From: Cyanobacteria bacterium OH_CBB_238
GTDB taxonomy: Bacteria > Cyanobacteriota > Vampirovibrionia > Gastranaerophilales > Gastranaerophilaceae
Direction: 5' to 3'
DNA length: 5,584 bases
Assembly: GCA_023409995.1 (NCBI GenBank)
Contig: JAEYQN010000105.1
Location: 1-5,584, forward strand
Shown: one piece after another, positions 1 through 4,303 of the stretch
Layout: each line of letters begins with the position of its first letter
How positions within the stretch are numbered: the first letter of the stretch is position 1
Position numbers and translations under genes: made by a program
Notes under the pieces: model-generated
The model's input: the letters and a program-made list of their open reading frames with translations, nothing else
Database searches by the model: none
What the model was told of the DNA's origin: nothing

Positions 1-19
1 GGAGAGGAGCGTGATTCTG

Positions 20-559
20 ATGAAGGAAAAGAATCCGTTCAACCTTGATGTTGTCTCGGTAAGGCTTGTAAAGGATGCCCCGATTATGTCGGGACATCCG
101 ATTACAAATCCTGAAGATGCAGTCCTACTTTTGGGAAAGCATTTGTGTGAAATGGACAGAGAGGTATTATGTGTAATCAACATGAAAACAGACGGGACAC
201 CCATTAACTGTCATTTTGCAAGTATTGGATGTTTGAATGAATCAATGGCTCATCCGAGAGAAATCTTCAAAGCCAGTATTCTTTCCAATGCAGCGACAAT
301 AATGCTTATGCACAATCATCCAAGTGGAAATCTTACACCAAGCAAGCATGACACCATGATGACGGACCGTATGGCTAAGATGTGTGAGCTTATGGGAATA
401 CCACTTTTAGATCATGTAATTGTAGGCGGGGATAACCGTCAGTATTTCAGTTTCAAAGAGAAGAAGCTGATGGATACACCGAAAGTTTTTCTTGAAACGA
501 ATTATAAATCACTTGATTTAAGTTCCGGACTGGTGGCAGAGCAGGGAAAGGCAAGGTGA
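20..559 (+). CDS. RadC-family JAB-domain protein (stand-alone JAMM domain)
   Basis: A 179-residue protein made almost entirely of the RadC/JAB (MPN) domain. The JAMM metal-binding pattern is intact: H98-N-H100-P-S-G, then S108 and D111, with E48 (in DREVLCVIN) the probable catalytic Glu. HPRE (78-81) and LLDHVIVGG are further RadC hallmarks. The N-terminal helix-hairpin-helix region of chromosomal RadC is absent, as in the short versions common on mobile elements. The family fold is that of a zinc metallopeptidase/isopeptidase; the role of RadC-like proteins on elements is not settled, and a link to anti-restriction or DNA processing is only guessed. Start choice: ATG at 20 has AGGAG (5-9) ten bases upstream; an in-frame GTG at 11 would add three residues (MIL) and is also possible. 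Only four bases separate its stop from the next start, so the two are co-transcribed. The promoter lies left of the window. Confidence 0.9.
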   Translation: MKEKNPFNLDVVSVRLVKDAPIMSGHPITNPEDAVLLLGKHLCEMDREVLCVINMKTDGTPINCHFASIGCLNESMAHPREIFKASILSNAATIMLMHNHPSGNLTPSKHDTMMTDRMAKMCELMGIPLLDHVIVGGDNRQYFSFKEKKLMDTPKVFLETNYKSLDLSSGLVAEQGKAR

Positions 560-563
560 TGGG

Positions 564-1535
564 ATGCAGAATTTCACAGAGGATGAGCTTGCAATCGCAA
601 AGTCGGTTGACCTTGTGGCAGTTGCATCAAGCCTTGGATACACACCGAAAAGGATTGGCAATTATTACACGCTGAAAGAAATGGATTCCATGAGAATTTA
701 TAACCGGAGTCACTGGTGCAGATTTTCAAGGCGCTATGAAAAGGGAGAAAATGGTGGTTCACAGATTGACTTCTTACGGGTATTTGCCGGTATGGATGTC
801 AAAGAAGCAGTATTCTGGTTATTAGATTTTGCCGGATATCGAAGAATCAATGATACTCCTGAAAAGCCAGTACTAAAATATCAAGTCCCGTATAAGGAAG
901 TGGAAAAGAAACCTTTTGTGTTGCCACAACCAGCACACAGCAATGCCTATCTTTATGAGTACCTCACAAACGATAGAGCCATCAGCCGGGATGTTGTGAA
1001 TTTCTTTGTTAATCAGGGACTTATTTATGAGAGTATGCCTTATCACAATATTGTGTTTAAGGGAAACGACAAGGACGGTGTCACCAGATTTGCCAGTATG
1101 AGAGGTGTGTTTGACAAGAAGGGAAAACCATTTAAGTGTGATGTGCCGGGAAATGATAAGCGGTATGGATTTAATATTGCAAATGAAGAGAGCACAGAGC
1201 TTTTAGTATTTGAGGCTGCCATTGACCTGATGAGCTATATGGATATTCACAGGGATTTTGAGAGTAACAAGATTGCCCTTGGCATGGTGGCTGATGCTCC
1301 GCTTGAAACATTCTTAAAAGAACATCCGCAGATATCAAGCATAAGGTTTTGTCTTGACAATGACAAACCTGGGAGGGAAGCGACGGAGAAACTGATGGAA
1401 AAGTATTATGAACTTGGTTATGAAGTGGCAGATTCTCCACCACCGAAAGGCTGCAAGGATTACAACGAATGGCTGGTGAAAGCAAGAAACGAAAAGCAGT
1501 GTAATCTTTACAGTAAAAACAGGGAAATACCTTAA
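564..1535 (+). CDS. DUF3991/TOPRIM-domain primase-like protein
   Basis: A 323-residue protein with three visible parts. Residues 10-92 resemble the tail of a CHC2 primase zinc-finger fold (GENGGSQIDFLRVFAGM, then VKEAVFWLLDFAG), but only one cysteine (C52) lies in this segment, so the zinc site is lost. Residues 125-205 match the DUF3991 pattern (YLTNDRAISRDVV, GLIYES, NIVF, GNDKRYGF). Residues 212-305 form a TOPRIM domain with E217 (VFEAAID), D265-N-D267 (FCLDNDKPGREA) and the late KDYNEWL element. TOPRIM domains of this kind belong to DnaG-like primases, so a role in priming the element's replication or the complementary strand after transfer is likely but inferred. SD-like AAGGTG (554-558 region) precedes ATG 564, just after the stop of the JAB gene. 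Oddly, the last dozen codons contain a TTTACAGTAAA box (1507-1517) belonging to the downstream repeat family. The assignment is firm; the exact reaction is not. Confidence 0.9.
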   Translation: MQNFTEDELAIAKSVDLVAVASSLGYTPKRIGNYYTLKEMDSMRIYNRSHWCRFSRRYEKGENGGSQIDFLRVFAGMDVKEAVFWLLDFAGYRRINDTPEKPVLKYQVPYKEVEKKPFVLPQPAHSNAYLYEYLTNDRAISRDVVNFFVNQGLIYESMPYHNIVFKGNDKDGVTRFASMRGVFDKKGKPFKCDVPGNDKRYGFNIANEESTELLVFEAAIDLMSYMDIHRDFESNKIALGMVADAPLETFLKEHPQISSIRFCLDNDKPGREATEKLMEKYYELGYEVADSPPPKGCKDYNEWLVKARNEKQCNLYSKNREIP

Positions 1536-1558
1536 AAAACACTGTAAAGTGGGTTTTT
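1534..1558 (+). terminator. Weak terminator-like hairpin after the primase-like gene
   Basis: Immediately after the stop codon, CACT (1540-1543) pairs with AGTG (1548-1551) around a GTAA loop. An A-run (1534-1539) lies on the left and GG plus five T (1554-1558) on the right, the arrangement of a Rho-independent (possibly bidirectional) terminator. The GC core is only four pairs, so it would be weak. It also overlaps a half-copy of the ACTGTAAAG repeat and the outer arm of the 1555-1636 inverted repeat, so the hairpin may instead be part of those structures. Confidence 0.35.
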
Positions 1559-1636
1559 CACATCAGAAACTCATGTAAAGGCACAAATAGCCCAAAAATG
1601 GGCAGAAAAAGTGCACCTCATTTTTTGATGTGAAAA
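1555..1636. repeat. Concentric inverted repeats (about 82 bases)
   Basis: Outer arms TTTTCACATCAGAAA (1555-1569) and TTTTTGATGTGAAAA (1622-1636) pair over 15 positions with one G-T wobble; the outer 11 pairs are perfect. Inside, GCAC (1581-1584) faces GTGC (1611-1614), and GCCCA (1590-1594) faces TGGGC (1599-1603) around an AAAA loop. All three pairs share nearly the same centre (about 1596). The whole could form one interrupted stem in RNA or single-stranded DNA, or a cruciform. It lies just left of the first full repeat box. A single-strand origin or another replication structure is possible; an RNA leader is an alternative. Confidence 0.6.
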
Positions 1637-1706
1637 TGCCAAAATGCATCATATTTTACAGTAAAGAGCAATATTTCCCCCATATTTTACTGTATGCAAT
1701 TTTTTT

Positions 1707-1732
1707 ATGATTTTTGGCTTCAAAAAAGTCAT
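1707..1732. repeat. Hairpin between repeat boxes 2 and 3
   Basis: ATGA (1707-1710) and TTTTTG (1711-1716) pair with CAAAAA (1721-1726) and TCAT (1729-1732), with a two-base AG bulge and a GCTT loop. It ends one base before the CCATATTTTAC of box 3. It is mostly A-T pairs, so it is weak as a double-strand feature, and part of the match could be chance in A/T-rich DNA. Confidence 0.4.
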
Positions 1733-1779
1733 CCATATTTTACTGTAAAATGGCTGAAATACTTCGTATTTTCGTGCAG

Positions 1780-1798
1780 ATGGAGTTTTTCACTCCAT
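1780..1798. repeat. Perfect 7-bp hairpin abutting repeat box 4
   Basis: ATGGAGT (1780-1786) and ACTCCAT (1792-1798) form a perfect stem around a TTTTC loop. The right arm runs into the first three bases of repeat box 4 (CATATTTTACAGTA from 1796), so a protein bound to the box and an extruded hairpin would compete for the same bases. Confidence 0.5.
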
Positions 1799-1829
1799 AT
1801 TTTACAGTAAAGGGATAATAACAGGGGTT

Positions 1830-1915
1830 TCAGGGGGTTAGCTCCCTGACAAGATGCATTGGAGGAGGCAGAGCCGTCTCTAATGCGTATCTTGCCATGG
1901 ACTGGGACAGTTCAT
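1830..1915 (+). other. Candidate origin of transfer (oriT): three adjacent hairpins
   Basis: Three hairpins follow one another almost without gaps. Hairpin A: TCAGGGGG (1830-1837) with CTCCCTGA (1842-1849), loop TTAG, one G-T pair. Hairpin B (1850-1894): CAAGAT/ATCTTG, then a two-base bulge (GT, 1887-1888), GCATT/AATGC, then GGAGG/TCTCT with wobbles, an A-G mismatch, and GGC/GCC closing an AGA loop. Hairpin C: ATGGACTG (1897-1904) with CAGTTCAT (1908-1915), loop GGA. The right arm of B ends in TATCTTG|CC (1888-1896), one base different from the YATCCTG|Y nick consensus known for P-type oriTs cut by MOBP relaxases such as RP4 TraI. The left arm gives CATCTTG|T on the minus strand, so the cut strand is ambiguous. 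The position, upstream of the mobC and relaxase operon, is usual for oriT. Nicking is inferred. Confidence 0.65.
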
Positions 1916-1952
1916 AGGAGAGAGATTAGGAAAAGATTTACAAAACACGGAT

Positions 1953-1959
1953 AAGGAGG
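1953..1959 (+). promoter_or_regulatory. Ribosome binding site of the mobilization operon
   Basis: AAGGAGG is a full match to the anti-SD of Bacillota 16S rRNA. It lies 12 bases before ATG 1972, slightly long; a second AGGAG (1965-1969) is only two bases before that ATG. No convincing -35/-10 pair was found upstream; GATAAT at 1814-1819, just after repeat box 4, is a possible -10 without a good -35. Confidence 0.6.
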
Positions 1960-1971
1960 TGTACAGGAGCA

Positions 1972-2493
1972 ATGGATGAAAAAATGCACTTTATGACAGA
2001 ACCGGAAGAACTTTTGAACTGGATGAAAGAGCATGAAGAGTTCAAAGTGATGAATAAGGAAGATGCACAGATACTTCTGAATTATATGGAAGGTCATGAT
2101 TACAGGCTTGGTACAGATAAGGATGGAAGCCTTGTCAGGGTGGATATCAATACTGATGAGTATGAGGCAGAGCCATATTCACTTGATGATGTAATTGACA
2201 TTGTGTGTGAGTGGAATGATGAGCTGATCCGCTACACGTCACAGGAATTAAATGAGCTTTCACAAGGACAGGATAAGAGTTCGCTGGAAGTGAAGCTTGC
2301 AAGCTTAAAGCAGGATGAAATAAGACTTGATAAGATGTTTGAACAGACAAAATACCCGGCAGAGATAGAAGCCCTCGCCGTACAGCTTGCAGATGCTTTC
2401 ATTGAAAGACTTGGACTTGTTGGTATTGACCAGTCTGTTAAGGAACTTACAGAGTCTATCCGGTCTGAGCCTGATAAGGGAGGTGCCAGATAA
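1972..2493 (+). CDS. Acidic protein of unknown function, first gene of the mobilization operon
   Basis: A 173-residue protein that I do not recognise. It is strongly acidic, with many Asp and Glu, mainly in the first 100 residues (for example TEPEELLNWMKEHEEF and DINTDEYEAEPYSLDDVIDIV). The N-terminal half (about 1-75) looks like a small mixed alpha/beta fold; residues 95-165 look helical and may form a short coiled coil (LEVKLASLKQDEIRLDKMFEQ). There are no cysteine clusters, signal peptide or membrane segments, so it is probably cytoplasmic. It starts about 57 bases after the putative oriT and its stop overlaps the mobC start (TAATG at 2491-2495), so it is translated with MobC. That position suggests a relaxosome accessory or regulatory role, but this is only context. 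Start ATG 1972 is supported by AAGGAGG; ATG 1984 is an alternative. The reading frame is reliable because of the overlap and length. Confidence 0.8.
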   Translation: MDEKMHFMTEPEELLNWMKEHEEFKVMNKEDAQILLNYMEGHDYRLGTDKDGSLVRVDINTDEYEAEPYSLDDVIDIVCEWNDELIRYTSQELNELSQGQDKSSLEVKLASLKQDEIRLDKMFEQTKYPAEIEALAVQLADAFIERLGLVGIDQSVKELTESIRSEPDKGGAR

Positions 2494-2825
2494 TGGCAGA
2501 TAAGATTCATTGCGTCAAAAAGACGCTGAGACTTACACCAGCTGAAAGCAGACTTCTGTCTGAAAAAGCAGAGGCTCTTCATATGAATGAGGCAGAATAT
2601 TTAAGGCTTTTAATCAGCCAGACGCCGAACGATTACCCGGAAATCAGACAAGAGCTTAAACAGCTGATAAATGAGATAAATCATATCGGTGTGAATATCA
2701 ACCAGATTGTGCATCATCACAATTATGAGTTGTATTCAAAAGAAGACAGACAGCAGCTTATCGCATATATGAAAAAACTCAACAATACAGTTAAAGAGGT
2801 GGTGGTGCGGCTTGGCAATCAGTAA
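2493..2825 (+). CDS. mobC: MobC-family relaxosome protein
   Basis: A 110-residue protein of the usual MobC size. Residues 7-41 (VKKTLRLTPAESRLLSEKAEALHMNEAEYLRLLI, shown here only as context of the helices) look like a ribbon-helix-helix DNA-binding part: a short strand followed by two helices. Residues 62-77 hold the MobC signature, NHIGVNINQIVHHHN, followed by a C-terminal helix. In the family, MobC binds oriT and helps strand opening so that the relaxase can nick. GGGAGGT (2478-2484) sits eight bases before ATG 2493, which overlaps the upstream stop by one base, and the gene overlaps the relaxase start by 14 bases, so the three genes form one translationally coupled unit. Its likely target is the hairpin region at 1830-1915 or the repeat boxes at 1650-1811; the sequence does not say which. 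Confidence 0.92.
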   Translation: MADKIHCVKKTLRLTPAESRLLSEKAEALHMNEAEYLRLLISQTPNDYPEIRQELKQLINEINHIGVNINQIVHHHNYELYSKEDRQQLIAYMKKLNNTVKEVVVRLGNQ

Positions 2826-4269
2826 GATTCTTCATATGAAGGATTGTGGAAGCAGTTTTCATGGAAAGCATTTGAAGTCAGCCCTTGAATATATTACTGT
2901 TCCGGAAAAGACACAGAATGGCAGGCTTGTATCAGCCATAAACTGTCAGGTGGATAATGCCTTTGAGCAGATGAAGGAAACAAAGAAAAAGTTCAACAAA
3001 ACAGACAAACGGCAGGCGTATCATATCATTCTTTCCTTTAAGGAAGGGGAAGTTAGTCCGGATACTGTATTTGAGCTGACTGAGAGGTTTGTGAAAGAGT
3101 ATCTTGGCAATGATTATGAAGCAGTATTTGCAGTTCATGACAATACTGAGCATCCACACAGTCACATTGTATTTAACAGTGTATCCTTCAGGGATGGAAA
3201 GAAATACCATTACCAGAAGGGGGATTGGGAGAAGTATATCCAGCCAATTACCAACAGACTCTGTAAGGAGTATGGTCTTTCCACGATTGAGATTGACGAA
3301 GAAACGGGAAAAAGAAGAGGAAGGGATTCCTATCAGGAATGGAATTCCTTCCGTGACGGGAAGTTCGTATGGAGCAGGATGGTGGCAAGGGATGTGGATG
3401 CCTGTATCATTCAGGCAGCATCATTTGAAAGTTTTGTATCCATGTTTGAGAACAAAGGCTATGAAGTGAAAAATGCTAATGGCGAGGGAAAGTATCTGGC
3501 AGTCAAGCCACAGGGAATGAAGCGTTTTGTAAGACTAAAATCTCTGGGAGAGGAATATACCGAAGAGCGCATCCGACAGCGAATATATGAAGAGAATATT
3601 ACCTCATATATAAAAGAAAACAAGCCAAGAATTGTATATTGCAGGGTGCGCCGGTATAAAAGGGCAAAGATGTCCGGGTTACAGAAAAAGTATTATGCGA
3701 GGCTGTACCGGATTGGGAAGCTTAAGAAAAAAGCCTATTCTGTGGCATGGAAGTACAGGGATGAGATTAAGAAGATGCAGAAATTGCAGGCACAGTATCA
3801 GTTTCTTCTAAGGCATAATATCCATTCCGTAGTTGATCTGGCACTTGTGGAAGATAATCTTACGGATAAAAGAAAAGAGGCATCTGCCATGAAAAGCCGG
3901 ATTTACCGGGCAAACAGCAAGAATAAGGAACTTTATGATATTGCAAATGAGATGGAGGAACTTTTAGAGTGTGAAAATTCCTATAGAAACGGAGATGTGT
4001 TTTTCGAGGATGAGCATAACAGATGGCTTCTGTTGGAGAGCAGATTAAAGGAGCTTGGCTATTCCTATGATGAGGTAAAGGCATTAAAAGAGCATTACCG
4101 CAGTGAAGGAGCAAAACTGAAAAGTCTGGAACAGGAAGCATCGAAAGAGCTGAAACTTGCAGAATCTATCAGAAAAGATTTTGTTGGTACAGACGGACAG
4201 GAAGTTGAAAGACAGCAGGAAGAAGTAAAAGAACAGAATATGGAACACGAGAAGCAGCCAAGACGATAG
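2812..4269 (+). CDS. MOBP-type relaxase / mobilization nuclease (PF03432-like)
   Basis: A 485-residue relaxase. The N-terminal part (about 1-170) is the catalytic domain: Y27 in ALEYIT is the likely nucleophile, YHIILSF (70-76) is the second motif, and H109-D-N-T-E113-H114-P-H116-S-H118-I-V-F-N122 is the metal-binding histidine motif. The enzyme would cut one oriT strand and stay covalently bound to its 5' end. Residues about 175-275 form a second domain of unclear job; about 280-485 is rich in Lys, Arg and Glu and largely helical, probably coiled coil, and may bind partner proteins or the coupling protein. The start is TTG 2812: it gives MAISKI, the usual relaxase N-terminus, with GAGGTGG (2796-2802) nine bases upstream; the next in-frame ATG (2836) would lose these residues. 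It overlaps mobC by 14 bases. Length and motifs appear complete. Another gene follows after 34 bases without a terminator. Confidence 0.95.
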   Translation: MAISKILHMKDCGSSFHGKHLKSALEYITVPEKTQNGRLVSAINCQVDNAFEQMKETKKKFNKTDKRQAYHIILSFKEGEVSPDTVFELTERFVKEYLGNDYEAVFAVHDNTEHPHSHIVFNSVSFRDGKKYHYQKGDWEKYIQPITNRLCKEYGLSTIEIDEETGKRRGRDSYQEWNSFRDGKFVWSRMVARDVDACIIQAASFESFVSMFENKGYEVKNANGEGKYLAVKPQGMKRFVRLKSLGEEYTEERIRQRIYEENITSYIKENKPRIVYCRVRRYKRAKMSGLQKKYYARLYRIGKLKKKAYSVAWKYRDEIKKMQKLQAQYQFLLRHNIHSVVDLALVEDNLTDKRKEASAMKSRIYRANSKNKELYDIANEMEELLECENSYRNGDVFFEDEHNRWLLLESRLKELGYSYDEVKALKEHYRSEGAKLKSLEQEASKELKLAESIRKDFVGTDGQEVERQQEEVKEQNMEHEKQPRR

Positions 4270-4303
4270 GCTGTTATTTTTTTGAAAGAAGGAGGAAATG
4301 CAG

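Larger units (their letters stand above)
1507..1811 (+). repeat. Iteron-like array of TTTACWGTAAA palindromic boxes
   Basis: Four copies of CATATTTTACWGTA start at 1650, 1681, 1734 and 1796. Each is centred on an odd-length palindrome TTTAC-W-GTAAA; copy 2 is degenerate on its right side (GTATG), and copy 3 is the most symmetrical (ATTTTACTGTAAAAT, 1737-1751). A fifth core box, TTTACAGTAAA at 1507-1517, lies inside the end of the primase-like gene; fragments ACTGTAAAG (1541) and ATGTAAAG (1573) follow. The central W bases are at 1512, 1660, 1691, 1744 and 1806, giving steps of 148, 31, 53 and 62, each close to a whole number of 10.5-bp turns, so a protein could bind all boxes on one face. This looks like a binding-site array for a dimeric DNA-binding protein: replication origin iterons, relaxosome accessory sites or operators. 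Which one is not decided by the sequence. Confidence 0.75.

Noticed and set aside
1590..1626. GCCCA-AAAA-TGGGC hairpin as an intrinsic terminator
   Set aside because: The stem is followed by AGAAAAAGTGC, not a T-run; the T-run at 1621-1626 is too far away and is part of the outer inverted-repeat arm.
1650..1811. The spaced repeats as a CRISPR array
   Set aside because: The repeats are only 14-17 bases, A/T-rich and palindromic, with start-to-start steps of 31, 53 and 62; spacers are unequal and contain hairpins, and no cas gene is present.
1787..1819. Promoter with GATAAT (1814-1819) as -10
   Set aside because: No acceptable -35 lies 16-18 bases upstream (CACTCC at 17); TTTTCA at 1787-1792 is 21 bases away. 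It remains possible only as an activator-dependent promoter.
3104..3469. A + strand open frame of 121 codons inside the relaxase gene
   Set aside because: It lies entirely within the relaxase, in another frame, and has no recognisable domain, while the relaxase frame carries the catalytic motifs.
4270..4303. Terminator between the relaxase and the next gene
   Set aside because: The gap has a T-run (TTATTTTTTT) but no stem before it, so read-through into the next gene is more likely.
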